64,000 nucleotides of DNA, from contig NZ_SKCH01000011.1 of assembly GCF_005434945.1 (NCBI RefSeq), positions 1 through 64,000 on the forward strand, written 5' to 3'. The notes under the pieces are model-generated. The model ran no database searches and was not told where the DNA came from. It was given only the letters and a program-made list of their open reading frames with translations. Within the stretch, counting starts at the first letter, position 1. Every line of letters starts with the position of its first letter. Source of the stretch: Prescottella subtropica. Lineage in GTDB: Bacteria; Actinomycetota; Actinomycetes; Mycobacteriales; Mycobacteriaceae. The position numbers and the translations under genes were made by a program. Shown here piece by piece: positions 49,985 to 59,255 of the stretch.

Positions 49985-50889
49985 TGCTTCTCGTCCTCCG
50001 AAATGCCCGCGAAGAGGTCGTTCTCCGGGATCGCGGTCTGTACACGGGTCTTGGCCAACTCGAACTCTTCGGTCGGCCAGATCTTCTGCTGAATGTCGAG
50101 CGGCACCGCGAAGAACGAGCCGTTCGGGTCGATCTGCGTGGCATGGGCCCGCAACGCGTCGTCCCGCTGCGGGAAGTGGTCACCGCACTGGATCTGGGTG
50201 GTCACCCGCGCCATCATGTCGCCCTGCTCGGTCTTCCACTTCGCGAGCCAGTCCGCCATCGGGAACACCTCGCCGCGCCGCTCGTACTCGTCCTTGAACT
50301 GGACGAGACGCTTCCGGATGAAGCCGTGCGAGTAGTACACCTTCTGCACGTCCCACGGCGCGCCCGCGTCGGGGAACCGTGCGGGATCGCCGGCCGCCTC
50401 GTACGCCGCCATCGACACCTCGTGGCACTTGATGTGATCGGGGTGCGGATAGCCGCCGTTCTCGTCGTACGTGATCATCACGTGCGGACGGAACTCTCGG
50501 ACCACCTTCACCAGCGCCTCGGTCGGCACCTCGAGCGGTTCGAGCGCGAAACACCCCTCCGGCAGCGGCGGCAGCGGGTCACCCTCGGGCAGGCCCGAGT
50601 CGACGAACCCGAGCCACGTCTGCCGCACCCCGAGGATGCGGGCGGCCTCGGCCATCTCGTCGCGGCGCACGTCCTGCATCCGGTCCCGGATGCCCGGCAC
50701 GTCCATCGCAGGGTTCAGAATGTCGCCGCGTTCACCACCGGTGAGCGTCACGACGAGCACCTCGTTGCCCTCCGCGGCGTAACGAGCCATCGTCGCGGCG
50801 CCCTTGCTCGACTCGTCGTCGGGATGGGCATGAACGGCCATGAGTCGGAATCCGCTCACGTGTGTCTTCACCTCAGCTTCGCGTGTCAC
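49981..50889 (-). CDS. mca: mycothiol S-conjugate amidase
   Basis: A 302-residue zinc amidase of the MshB/Mca (LmbE-like) family. Zinc ligands lie in [12 protein letters not shown] (H22, D25) and [15 protein letters not shown]. The block [15 protein letters not shown] is typical of Mca rather than MshB. It cleaves mycothiol conjugates to release mercapturic acids, so it detoxifies electrophiles. It leads a three-gene operon with the small membrane protein and the DUF255 protein. The start is GTG. Confidence 0.93.
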   Translation of the reverse strand: MTREAEVKTHVSGFRLMAVHAHPDDESSKGAATMARYAAEGNEVLVVTLTGGERGDILNPAMDVPGIRDRMQDVRRDEMAEAARILGVRQTWLGFVDSGLPEGDPLPPLPEGCFALEPLEVPTEALVKVVREFRPHVMITYDENGGYPHPDHIKCHEVSMAAYEAAGDPARFPDAGAPWDVQKVYYSHGFIRKRLVQFKDEYERRGEVFPMADWLAKWKTEQGDMMARVTTQIQCGDHFPQRDDALRAHATQIDPNGSFFAVPLDIQQKIWPTEEFELAKTRVQTAIPENDLFAGISEDEKQ

Positions 50890-51009
50890 CGTCGTGGAGT
50901 GTCACCTGGAGTGGTGACCGCACCCCTACCAGTGTGCCGTCACCCGTCCCCTATAGTTCCACCTGACACATACGACGGTCTGTCGTACCCCCGCTCGAGA
51001 GCGAAGTTG

Positions 51010-51435
51010 ATGAGCAACACATCTCCCGCCGACCGCTACGGCTCCGCACCCCGGGCACCCCGGTCGACGCGCTGGGTGGCGTGGGTTCTCACGGGCGTCG
51101 TGATCGTCGCAGGTCTCGGCATCGCCTACATCGGCTACACGAAGTTCGCGGTCAAGGACGTCGAAGGCAAGCAGATCTCGTTCGACATCGTCGACGACCG
51201 GACCATGAGCATCCAGTTCACGGTCACCCGGGAAAACCCCGATCAGGCCGCCGTGTGCATCATCCGCACCCGCTCGAAGGACGGCTCCGAAACCGGCCGG
51301 CGCGAGGTGTACGTGGCGCCGTCGGAGTCGCAGACAGTCGAGATCACCGCCCCCGTCCGCGCCTCCCAGCCGCCCGCGATGGGCGATCTGTACGGGTGCA
51401 GTTCCCACGTCCCGGAGTACCTGCGCGCAGGCTGA
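51010..51435 (+). CDS. DUF4307 membrane-anchored protein
   Basis: A 141-residue protein with one N-terminal transmembrane helix (WVAWVLTGVVIVAGLGIAYIG) and a beta-rich external domain (ISFDIVDDRTMSIQFTVTR, CIIRTRSKDGSETGRREVYV). It matches the DUF4307 family and the Rv1081c slot between mca and greA. Function unknown. It is divergent from mca. Confidence 0.85.
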   Translation: MSNTSPADRYGSAPRAPRSTRWVAWVLTGVVIVAGLGIAYIGYTKFAVKDVEGKQISFDIVDDRTMSIQFTVTRENPDQAAVCIIRTRSKDGSETGRREVYVAPSESQTVEITAPVRASQPPAMGDLYGCSSHVPEYLRAG

Positions 51436-51483
51436 CGGCCCGACCGGCGGGTCTGTGATCCACCCGGCAACAACCGTTCCCCG

Positions 51484-51492
51484 TGCTAAAAT
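51484..51492 (+). promoter_or_regulatory. extended -10 element for greA
   Basis: TGCTAAAAT is an extended -10 box in otherwise GC-rich DNA. It would start a transcript near 51499, giving a leader of about 185 bases before greA. Confidence 0.5.
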
Positions 51493-51498
51493 TGGTCG

Positions 51499-51632
51499 AT
51501 ACACGGTTCCCGTCGGAGCCGTGTATTGCTGCATTGACGGCAGGACGAGTCTGCTCACACGGTGAATGCTCACACAGTGGATGCGTCACGGACTCGAGCT
51601 GGCCTGCCCGTTGATCGCTGCGGTTCGCAGCG
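51499..51632 (+). other. structured greA leader
   Basis: Two hairpins lie in the predicted 5' leader: ATACACGG/CCGTGTAT at 51499-51526 right at the start of the transcript, and CGCTGCG-GTT-CGCAGCG at 51616-51632. They may regulate greA or stabilise the message. No known riboswitch class is recognised. Confidence 0.4.
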
Positions 51633-51682
51633 GTCTGCCGAGGGAGTCCGCAAGGACTTCGACAACAAGGGAGTGATCGACA

Positions 51683-52177
51683 ATGACCGAGACCCAGGTG
51701 ACCTGGCTTACTCAGGAGTCTCACGACAGGCTCAAGGCTGAGCTCGACCAGCTCATCGCCAATCGTCCGGTCATTGCCGCCGAGATCAACGAGCGCCGCG
51801 AAGAGGGCGACCTCAAGGAGAACGGCGGCTACCACGCTGCCCGCGAGGAGCAGGGCCAGCAGGAGGCGCGTATCCGCCAGCTGCAGGAACTGCTGAACAG
51901 CGCGAAGGTCGGCGAGGCCCCCACCCAGTCCGGTGTCGCCCTGCCCGGCTCCGTCGTGAAGGTCTACTACGACGGCGACGAGTCCGACACCGAAACGTTC
52001 CTCATCGCCACCCGCGAAGAAGGCGCCCGCAACGACAAGCTCGAGGTGTACTCCCCGAACTCGCCGCTCGGCGGCGCCCTCCTCGACGCCAAGGTCGGCG
52101 AGACCCGCGAATACGTGCTGCCCAACGGCAGCCACATGAAGGTCACCCTCGTCAGCGCAGAGCCGTACCGCGGCTGA
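51683..52177 (+). CDS. greA: transcription elongation factor GreA
   Basis: A 164-residue GreA. The N-terminal coiled coil includes [16 protein letters not shown], the acidic tip [18 protein letters not shown]-like block is present ([20 protein letters not shown]), and the C-terminal domain has [14 protein letters not shown] and [12 protein letters not shown]. It rescues backtracked RNA polymerase by stimulating transcript cleavage. AAGGGAGTG precedes the ATG. It corresponds to Rv1080c. Confidence 0.95.
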   Translation: MTETQVTWLTQESHDRLKAELDQLIANRPVIAAEINERREEGDLKENGGYHAAREEQGQQEARIRQLQELLNSAKVGEAPTQSGVALPGSVVKVYYDGDESDTETFLIATREEGARNDKLEVYSPNSPLGGALLDAKVGETREYVLPNGSHMKVTLVSAEPYRG

Positions 52178-52194
52178 TCACAGCCCCGAACAGC

Positions 52195-52236
52195 AACGAA
52201 CCCCGGCCCGAGCTACTGCTCGGACCGGGGTTCGTT
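52195..52236 (+). terminator. greA terminator
   Basis: AACGAACCCCGG pairs with CCGGGGTTCGTT; the inner CCGAGC/GCTCGG extends the stem around a short loop. Confidence 0.8.
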
Positions 52237-52272
52237 CGTGTGTGCCGGGCGAGAGGTGCGGGTGGAACCCGC

Positions 52273-52329
52273 CGAACGGGCGGTTTTCCTGATCCGTTCT
52301 CGCTATTTGCTCGAATAACCGCCCGTTCG
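52273..52329. repeat. inverted repeat family member 1 (CGAACGGGCGGTT arms)
   Basis: Arms CGAACGGGCGGTT and AACCGCCCGTTCG enclose a 31-base loop between greA and the convergent SEC-C gene. Nineteen bases of the left arm region are identical to the element at 63.9 kb. It probably terminates the SEC-C gene on the minus strand. Confidence 0.75.
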
Positions 52330-52346
52330 TCACGACACTCCCGGTT

Positions 52347-54698
52347 TCAGAGACCCAGCATCTCCCGTAGCCGGGCCACACTCATGGTGCCGGGCCGCTC
52401 TTCCTGTGGGAACGAGTTCAACAGACGGATCAGGTCGCCGCGTCGGGTGGGATCGGCGGCGGCCTGCCGCGGGGTGAGCCCGTCGAGAGCGGGAATGGTG
52501 TCGTCGATCCATTTCCGTTCGTACTCGCGGACGTGGTCGTCGAGCAGCGCTGCGATCTCGTGGTTTCCGTCGGGTGCCGACGGTGATCCGGCGGCTACCT
52601 GACGAAGCTGGTCGAGGACCTCCGCAGCCGGCGTCCGCGACTGGTCGAGGAGCACTGCATCGGGCGCGATCTCCCGGGCGACGGCGAGCATGTCGTCGAA
52701 CCGCGATTCGACCATCGCCTCAACAGCCAGTTCCCCGTCGTGGACGCGGAAGCTGCCGGTCACGGAAGAACCGACACCTTCCTCGGTGAGCACCCACTGA
52801 CCGTCGACGGCCTTGCCGTACCGTCGGGACAGTTTACGCCGGACCGCGGTGGCGTCGGAGACGCTGAACCGGGCGATGCACAGCATCATCGGCTCACCGC
52901 CTCGGGTGACCAGTCGCGGCGGCGCGAGTCGGCGGCTGAGGAAGTCGACGAGTTCCTCGGGGTCGGCACCGGCGTCGAGCATGTCGATCAACGGTGCTCT
53001 CTGCGGCAGTGACACGGGTTCGATTCCGCCGAAGATACGCATGACCTCCCCGGCGGGAACCACCCGCGTGCACAGCAGTTCACCTTCGTGGAGTTGTGTG
53101 CTCGCGGTGCGCTCCCGCACCTCGTGCCGGTCTCCGGTGCGCAGATCCCGCAGGGTCAGGCCCTCCCCGGGCCGTACCTGTTCGACGTCGAACACGGATC
53201 GCTCGATCTGTAGCCACTGTTCGGCGAGCGCACGTTCGTCGTCGGGGAGGAGCGCGCCGCGGCGACGCAGGTAGTCGACGAAGCCTCCGCCTTCGAACAG
53301 GACGACGTCCTCGACGAGTCCCCCGTCGAGGGCCTTGTCGGTGTCGCCGTCGAGGTAGTCGGCGCGGATCTCGGCGAGGCGAGAGAGGTCGACGGCGAAC
53401 TCGTTGTACTCCGCGAACCTGACTGCCTTCTGGTAGAGCCCCCAGGCACGCTCGTCGAGTCCGATGCCGGCTTTACCGAGGTGGCACGACTTGTATTTGC
53501 GGCCCGATCCGCACCAGCAGCGGTCGTTGCGGCCCAGATCGGGGCGATCCTGCGGCCGGAACTCCTCCAGTACCGCGTACAGCGGGTGGGTGTCGCCGCC
53601 CTCGAGTCGGTCGAGGAGCGCCAGCCCACCGACGGCATCACCACGGTCCGCAGCGCACGCCGCGAGATCGTACAACGCCAGTTCCCACCCGGGTTCGGCC
53701 AGCAGCGCATCGTGGAAGTACTGCTCGGCGGCAACTGGGCTGCCCTGGCGGTCGGACAGGCGCCCGGCCAACCAGCAGGCTCCGGCCCGAACCCTCCGCG
53801 GGCCGCGCCGGCTGAGTGCGATCGCGGCAGTGAGCGCCTCGTCGAGATCCCGTCCGACACCGGCACCGGCCACCGCTATCCGTTCGGCCGAGGCCGCGGC
53901 GAGTGGTTCCTCGAAGCCCGCATAGACGTCCGGGTCGGCGACGATCCGTGCGGTGACGGCATCCGGACCGCCCCCGACCGATGTGGTCAGCTCGAAGAAG
54001 GCACCGACGGCGCACGCCGCGTCGTAGGGCAGGCCGTAGGTGCGGGCGACGAATGCGGTGAACATGTCGGCCCGATGGGCGGCGAAATCGAATCCCCGTC
54101 GCGCGACCATGTCGACGGATCGGTCGTAGCCGGCGGTGTCGAGTAGATCCCCGAGCGGTGCGGTCGGCGCGGTGAACAGGTCGGGGTGGTCGTGCATCAT
54201 CTGCCAGACCAGTTGATCGAACTCGATCACATCACCGTCGGGCACGATCGCGTCGAGTATCTCCTGCAACTGTGCCTCCGCGAGCACGTCCACCGGTGCG
54301 AGATGCAGCACGCCACCGCGGACGGTGACACCGATGAGCGTGCCCTCGGTAAGTTCGACGTCGACACCCAGACGGAGGTCCGACAGTGGGCGCACCCGAT
54401 CGGACGGCTCCATGTCGAGCAGTGGTGTGAGGTCGGTTTCGGCGTTCAAGGTGCCGGCCTCCACGTCCTCCATAGTGACCCGGTGGGTGAGCACCCGACC
54501 CTCGAGCAGTGCATCGAGTGCGACGTGTCGAATATCCTGGAGATACCCGTGGGCTGGGTGCTCGAGGTATTCGACGGCATCGAGCATGTCGTCCAGCGGG
54601 CCGTACCCGGACTCGTGCAGTGCACGCGCCAACTCGTCGTCGATCATCGGTCCACGGTCGCGCAGGATACTCATTGCAACGTCGTCGAGGTCTGCCAT
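52347..54698 (-). CDS. SEC-C motif protein, long paralogue
   Basis: A 783-residue protein. The zinc-binding SEC-C motif GRNDRCWCGSGRKYKSCHLG is near residues 387-406. A TPR-like helical pair lies before it (AEQYFHDALLAEPGWELALY, LALLDRLEGGDTHPLYAVLEE). A C-terminal extension of about 160 residues, missing from the paralogue at 55.9 kb, ends with LDGLTPRQAAADPTRRGDLI and SVARLREMLGL. The N-terminus looks like a winged-helix or small helical bundle. SEC-C motifs bind zinc and act as adaptors to nucleic acid or protein. The function is unknown. Confidence 0.75.
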   Translation of the reverse strand: MADLDDVAMSILRDRGPMIDDELARALHESGYGPLDDMLDAVEYLEHPAHGYLQDIRHVALDALLEGRVLTHRVTMEDVEAGTLNAETDLTPLLDMEPSDRVRPLSDLRLGVDVELTEGTLIGVTVRGGVLHLAPVDVLAEAQLQEILDAIVPDGDVIEFDQLVWQMMHDHPDLFTAPTAPLGDLLDTAGYDRSVDMVARRGFDFAAHRADMFTAFVARTYGLPYDAACAVGAFFELTTSVGGGPDAVTARIVADPDVYAGFEEPLAAASAERIAVAGAGVGRDLDEALTAAIALSRRGPRRVRAGACWLAGRLSDRQGSPVAAEQYFHDALLAEPGWELALYDLAACAADRGDAVGGLALLDRLEGGDTHPLYAVLEEFRPQDRPDLGRNDRCWCGSGRKYKSCHLGKAGIGLDERAWGLYQKAVRFAEYNEFAVDLSRLAEIRADYLDGDTDKALDGGLVEDVVLFEGGGFVDYLRRRGALLPDDERALAEQWLQIERSVFDVEQVRPGEGLTLRDLRTGDRHEVRERTASTQLHEGELLCTRVVPAGEVMRIFGGIEPVSLPQRAPLIDMLDAGADPEELVDFLSRRLAPPRLVTRGGEPMMLCIARFSVSDATAVRRKLSRRYGKAVDGQWVLTEEGVGSSVTGSFRVHDGELAVEAMVESRFDDMLAVAREIAPDAVLLDQSRTPAAEVLDQLRQVAAGSPSAPDGNHEIAALLDDHVREYERKWIDDTIPALDGLTPRQAAADPTRRGDLIRLLNSFPQEERPGTMSVARLREMLGL

Positions 54699-54742
54699 AC
54701 GGCAATCGTAGGGGCGAGCAGCAGGAAGCCCGAAGTGCCACG

Positions 54743-54784
54743 ACGAATCCCGGCCCGAGCCTCCCCACCCGGACCGGGATTCGT
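54743..54784 (-). terminator. hairpin between ERCC4-Lsr2 gene and long SEC-C gene
   Basis: ACGAATCCCGG and CCGGGATTCGT form an 11-base stem around a 20-base loop in the 152-base spacer. It may end the upstream transcript, giving the long SEC-C gene its own promoter. Confidence 0.6.
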
Positions 54785-54850
54785 GTGTTCCCCCCTGTGT
54801 GGCATTCCGAAGTTCCGGTCCTCCCCTACCGGGCCTTCTCGGCCTCACAC

Positions 54851-55852
54851 TTACTTCGACGCGGCTGGGTCCCGATCGGTTCCATCAATTTTCTGGAGAT
54901 TCTCCGAGAGGTACGCCCGCATCACCGCAGCCGGGATCCGGCCCCGATCGGAGACCTCGATGCCGCGGGCGCGCGCCCACTCGCGGACGGCCCCCGGTGT
55001 GGGTGGGGCCGCCGGTACCGGCCCGCCAGCCGCGAACGTGTCCTCCACCCGCGCGGTCGCCGATGCCGCCTCGAGTTCCGCGAGGCACGCCCCCAACCAC
55101 CGGTACGTCCATTCCTGCGCGAGCGGCCGGGTCTCGCAGAACACCACCGGCACGGACGGGAACCGGGCCTGCAGTTCCGCGAGTGCTTCCGCGGCCCGCG
55201 CCCCGGGGGCGTGTTCGAGCTTGAACAGCCGGCTGTAGCGGTCCTCGACGACGATCGCGGCCCGCGGCAGCGCCGACAGCTCCGCCGCCGCATACGTCAG
55301 CTTCCCGGACAGCAGACTCGACACCAGATCCTCGAGCGACTTGCGTTCCACCGCGGCCACCACCGACCCGTCGTGTTCGACGGCGTAGTCCCCGGCCGGG
55401 AGGCGTCGTCGCACGGTCGTGGCCTGCTGGCGACCGAACCGGTACGCGTACTTCTCGCCGCTGTCGACGACGATCTCGAGTACCCGACCGTGTGCGCGGG
55501 CCGTCGGCAACGCCACCGCGGGCCGCGCCTGCTTGGTGGTGCGCGGCGACTGCCAGAAGATCATCTCCCGGCCGCGGGCGCGCGTGAACACCAGTTGCGA
55601 CCGGTTCTCCCGCCCACGGGTCAGCACCAGGTCGATCGCCGGACCGCGCCGGGCACACGACCGCACCTCGTGTCGTTCGAGGATCTCGGCGTCGTCGGGC
55701 CAGCTGTCGGCCCGGTGACAGTACACCTTCGATTCCCGTGGCCACGCCTGCTTCGCTTTCACCACGATCCCGTTCGGGCCCAACGGAATCCGCACCAGGT
55801 ACGGCAGTGTCGATCCCGGTTCGGGGTTACGGGCGATCAGCAGGTCGTCCAT
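54851..55852 (-). CDS. ERCC4-type nuclease fused to Lsr2 DNA-binding domain
   Basis: A 333-residue two-domain protein. Residues about 122-260 form an ERCC4 (XPF/Mus81-like) nuclease fold with D130 (VVDSGEKYAYRFG), G154-D-Y (LPAGDYAVEH) and E169-R-K-S with D175 (AAVERKSLEDLVSSLLSGKL), matching the GDx(n)ERKx(3)D active site. Residues 287-316 (AVREWARARGIEVSDRGR then IPAAVMRAYLSE) match the C-terminal domain of Lsr2, which binds AT-rich DNA through its RGR loop. The N-terminal 120 residues are an unrecognised beta-rich domain. It starts seven bases after the short SEC-C gene, so the two are one operon. Confidence 0.82.
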   Translation of the reverse strand: MDDLLIARNPEPGSTLPYLVRIPLGPNGIVVKAKQAWPRESKVYCHRADSWPDDAEILERHEVRSCARRGPAIDLVLTRGRENRSQLVFTRARGREMIFWQSPRTTKQARPAVALPTARAHGRVLEIVVDSGEKYAYRFGRQQATTVRRRLPAGDYAVEHDGSVVAAVERKSLEDLVSSLLSGKLTYAAAELSALPRAAIVVEDRYSRLFKLEHAPGARAAEALAELQARFPSVPVVFCETRPLAQEWTYRWLGACLAELEAASATARVEDTFAAGGPVPAAPPTPGAVREWARARGIEVSDRGRIPAAVMRAYLSENLQKIDGTDRDPAASK

Positions 55853-55859
55853 CGGCGTC

Positions 55860-57731
55860 TCACGCCAGTACGTCGATGACGCCCTCCGGGGAGAGGTCTT
55901 CCGCCGCCAGCACCGCGAGCACCTCGTCCCGCCGGTCCGGGGCCACCGGCTGGGCGCCGCCGAGGATCCGCATCCGCTCCCCGGTCGGGACGACACGCGC
56001 GCACAGCAGGTCGCCGACATACCAGTCGCCGTCGTGCTCGACATCGGCGCTCTCCCCGGTCCCCAGGTTCCGCAGCGTCACCGCCGCGCCGTCGACGGCG
56101 GTCACCTCGTGCAGCGACCGGCGTGTCTGCAGCCAGCGTCCGGCGAGATCGAACTCGTCGGCGGGCAGCAGGGCACCACGGCGGGCGACGAACAACGTGA
56201 ACAGGCCACCCTCGAACAGTGCGGTGTCCATGACGATCGGCTCCTCGTACGCCTCCGCGACCGCGGTGTCGTCGTCCCACACGCCGGCCAGGCGCTGTGC
56301 CAGCCCGTAGACCTGGTCGAACAGCACCGTCGACTGCGCGTACAGGGTGGCCTTCTCGTACAGCCAGTCGGCGCGGTCGTCGAGGGTGCTGTCGGACTTG
56401 CCGAGATGGCACACCTTGTACTTGCGGCCCGACCCGCACCAGCACTTGTCGTTGCGGCCCAGTTCCGGATGCTCGGCGGGCGCGAACCGGGTGAGCACCT
56501 CGTGCAGACGTTCGGTCTCACCGCCGTCGATACGGCTGAGCAGCGACAGGCCGCGCTGCGCGTCACCGCGATCCGACGCGATGTGCGCCAGCTCGAACAG
56601 TGCCGGCATCCACGCCTCGTCCATCGCGGCGGCCTCGGAGAACTGCTTCTCCGCCTCGAGGACGTCGCCGAGCGTGTCGGCGGCCATGCCGGCCAGCCAG
56701 TGCCCGGACGCCCGCGCCCGCCGCGGACCGCGGTCGGCGACGGCGAGCGCCGCCGTGTACAGCGCCGGGGTATAGTCGCCCTCCACCGCGTTGACGACGT
56801 CCAGCGCCGCCGCTGCCGCCGCTGGATCCTCCAGTCCCGCAAGTGGGCCCGCAAGTTCGCCGGCACGGTCCCGCGCGGCCGCGAGCCCGAGTTCGTCGTC
56901 GTGTGCGGCGGCGACGAACTGCACGAACGCCACCACCGCGTCCACCTCGTCGCGGTGCAGATCGTGTTCGCGCGCCACCATCGCGATGTGCTCGCCGAGA
57001 TGGTGGGCGTCGAAATCGAACCCGTGGGACGCGATGTAGTCACCGGCCCGGTCGTAGCCGGCGGCCTCGATCAGCTCACCCAACGGCAGTGTCGGCGCAG
57101 CGCACAGCCCCGGGTCGTCCGCAAGCAGTTGCCACACAACGGTTTCCAGGTTGTCGGTGTTGTCGGCGCCGACGATACGGTCCAACGCCGCCGTCAGATC
57201 CGTCGACGCGACCTCACCGTCGACCCGCGACAGGGTGAGCACGCCCCCGTCACCCACCGTCACCGCGACCAGGTCGCCGGCCGAGAAGCCTTCCAGCGCT
57301 TCGCCTCCGAACAGCAGACCGGATCCGTCCGGGAAGTCCTCGTCGGCAAGGCCGAGGTCCTCGAGCTCGTCGGCGTCGTAGTCGGCGAACAGGGCCTCCA
57401 CCGGACCGTCGTCGTCGGCCATCACCAGCATGACCAGCGGCGCCAGATCCGGTTCCGCGTACAGCAGCCCCGACGCGACCTCGGCGGCGGCGAGCCGATG
57501 CGTGAACACCCGTCCCTCCAGCAGCGTGTCGAGCGCGGCGTGCCGGCCATCGGACAGGAACGCCCCGAGCGGATGGTCGAGCATCTCGACGAGCTCGGTC
57601 ATCTCGGCCACCGCACCCAGACCGGCGTCGGCGAGTCGCTCCGCCCAGTCCTCGGCGGTCAACGGACCGGACGCACGCAGGACGTCGAGTGCGGCGGCGG
57701 GCAGGTCACGGGAATCGGACGTCTCGTTCAC
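55860..57731 (-). CDS. SEC-C motif protein, short paralogue
   Basis: A 623-residue protein with the SEC-C motif GRNDKCWCGSGRKYKVCHLG near residues 424-443. It aligns with the long paralogue over the TPR-like region (GPRRARASGHWLAGMAADTL, LSLLSRIDGGETERLHEVLT) and the downstream domain (ARRGALLPADEFDLAGRWLQ). N-terminal blocks LRASGPLTAEDWAERLADAG and HPLGAFLSDGRHAALDTLLE also recur. It is the first gene of the cluster, seven bases before the ERCC4-Lsr2 gene. The pair arose by duplication around the nuclease gene. Confidence 0.75.
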   Translation of the reverse strand: MNETSDSRDLPAAALDVLRASGPLTAEDWAERLADAGLGAVAEMTELVEMLDHPLGAFLSDGRHAALDTLLEGRVFTHRLAAAEVASGLLYAEPDLAPLVMLVMADDDGPVEALFADYDADELEDLGLADEDFPDGSGLLFGGEALEGFSAGDLVAVTVGDGGVLTLSRVDGEVASTDLTAALDRIVGADNTDNLETVVWQLLADDPGLCAAPTLPLGELIEAAGYDRAGDYIASHGFDFDAHHLGEHIAMVAREHDLHRDEVDAVVAFVQFVAAAHDDELGLAAARDRAGELAGPLAGLEDPAAAAAALDVVNAVEGDYTPALYTAALAVADRGPRRARASGHWLAGMAADTLGDVLEAEKQFSEAAAMDEAWMPALFELAHIASDRGDAQRGLSLLSRIDGGETERLHEVLTRFAPAEHPELGRNDKCWCGSGRKYKVCHLGKSDSTLDDRADWLYEKATLYAQSTVLFDQVYGLAQRLAGVWDDDTAVAEAYEEPIVMDTALFEGGLFTLFVARRGALLPADEFDLAGRWLQTRRSLHEVTAVDGAAVTLRNLGTGESADVEHDGDWYVGDLLCARVVPTGERMRILGGAQPVAPDRRDEVLAVLAAEDLSPEGVIDVLA

Positions 57732-57741
57732 CCTGGTGATC

Positions 57742-59094
57742 CTAGGCCAGGACCCGTCGCGCCTTCATGTCCGCGAACACCGGCCCGACCTTGACGACGT
57801 CCCCGGTCTGCGGGGCGTGCACCATCAGGCCGTTGCCCATGTAGATACCGACGTGGCCGGGGCCACCGGCCTGCCAATTGCCGAACACCAGGTCGCCGGG
57901 TTGCGCGGCCGCCATCGGGATCTCGGTTCCGACGTGCCACTGTGTCTCCGACGTGCGCGGCAGGACCGTCTTGCCGCCGCTGGCCGCGAAGACCGCCGCC
58001 GACGTCAGACCCGAGCAGTCGAAACCGCCCATCGTGGGGCCGCTGATGTTGCCGCCACCCCACACGTACGGCAGGCCGAGGAACCGCATCGCCAACTGCA
58101 CTGCGGCACCTCCGATGCCGGTGGTGGGCAGCGCGATGTCGAGGTTGAAGTTCGCGAACGGCGACAGCGCCTGCTCGAACTGGGCCTCACCGGCCCGGAT
58201 CTTCTGCACGTACGGCCCGGTCTGCTCGGCGGCGTCCTCCGCACCGGACGGGACACCCCCGGCCTTGCGGACCGCGCGGGTACCGGCGTTGAACGCGGCG
58301 AGCGCGAGATCGAGCGTGTCCCCCTGGACGACACCCTCCTGCTTCCACGTCTCCATCTGGGCGTAGTTGTCGCACAGCATGTGCCCGGCCGCCATCACCG
58401 AATCGGCGACCCCGAGGATGTCGGCGTTGCCGTCCCCGTCGGCGTCCTTGCCGTACTTGGCCCACTCGCTGGGCGTGAACTTCGCCGGACCCCTGCCGCC
58501 GGACAGCGACACCGGTGCCGTCGGCCCGTACCGGAAGTCGTTCTCCACCGAGAACAGGGCCGCCAGCGTCGGCGCCGTGACACCACCGCAGATCTCACCG
58601 GCCTTGCGCAGCCACGGCGCGAACACCGCGATCGCCCCGACCTGACCGCCGGGCACACTCGCCGGCAGGATCGCCGGCAGCGACGGCAACTGCACCGAAC
58701 CGACGACCGGCAGATCGATCGTCGGCGCGTAGACCGGCGGCGGCGCCGACAGCACCGTCGGAGGTACAGCCGGTGCCGCCGGCGCCGGTTCGGCGGGCGT
58801 CTCCGCAGCGGCGGCCGGTGCCGCGTCCGGCGCTGCTTCCGCAGTCGGCGCCGCGGGCGCCGCGAGAATCGGAATGGCCCGCACCAGATCGGTGGCCGCC
58901 CGGTCCCGCATCTCCGGCGGCAGCAGCGCGACGATGCTGCTCACCGGTTCGATCAGTTGGGGCGCGGCCGGCTCGACGGCCGGTAACTGCGGGGGCTCGG
59001 GAGCCGGTTCGGGTGACGCGTGCGCGACCGAGGGAAAGACGACACCGACTGCTGCAGTAGCAGCCACGATGACGGCTGCGGGCTCCCATGACAT
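57742..59094 (-). CDS. secreted transglycosylase-like / NlpC-P60 peptidoglycan hydrolase
   Basis: A 450-residue exported protein. After a signal peptide (to about residue 25) there is a P/A-rich linker, then a lytic-transglycosylase-like domain (GVTAPTLAALFSVENDFRYG, FTPSEWAKYGKDADGDGNAD, LALAAFNAG), then a C-terminal NlpC/P60 domain with catalytic cysteine in GGFDCSGLTSAAVF and histidine in GGPGHVGIYMGNG. It should cut both glycan and peptide bonds in the cell wall. An AGGAG site precedes ATG 59094. It lies 11 bases upstream of the short SEC-C gene on the same strand and may be co-transcribed with it. Confidence 0.88.
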   Translation of the reverse strand: MSWEPAAVIVAATAAVGVVFPSVAHASPEPAPEPPQLPAVEPAAPQLIEPVSSIVALLPPEMRDRAATDLVRAIPILAAPAAPTAEAAPDAAPAAAAETPAEPAPAAPAVPPTVLSAPPPVYAPTIDLPVVGSVQLPSLPAILPASVPGGQVGAIAVFAPWLRKAGEICGGVTAPTLAALFSVENDFRYGPTAPVSLSGGRGPAKFTPSEWAKYGKDADGDGNADILGVADSVMAAGHMLCDNYAQMETWKQEGVVQGDTLDLALAAFNAGTRAVRKAGGVPSGAEDAAEQTGPYVQKIRAGEAQFEQALSPFANFNLDIALPTTGIGGAAVQLAMRFLGLPYVWGGGNISGPTMGGFDCSGLTSAAVFAASGGKTVLPRTSETQWHVGTEIPMAAAQPGDLVFGNWQAGGPGHVGIYMGNGLMVHAPQTGDVVKVGPVFADMKARRVLA

Positions 59095-59180
59095 ACACCG
59101 CTCCTGGGGGTCGATCTTGTTCCGGGAACTCACGGTAACGGGCAATCCGACTGTCGCGGGCGGTATTCAGGAAATGCTCA

Positions 59181-59242
59181 GCGTTTCGCGCACTTGTCGT
59201 CGGAGAATGTTCATTCGGGGCGACGACAAGTGCGCGAAACGC
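59181..59242 (-). terminator. long inverted repeat downstream of metB
   Basis: Two perfectly complementary 22-base arms (starting GCGTTTCGCGCACTTG) flank an 18-base loop. It lies after the metB stop on the minus strand and before the NlpC/P60 gene, so it should end the cbs-metB transcript. Confidence 0.8.
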
Positions 59243-59255
59243 GGGAGGGCGTGGG

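Noticed and set aside
51561-51739. A GTG frame in the greA leader that runs into greA in another frame
   Set aside because: No ribosome site, composition unlike a protein, and ends inside greA by chance.
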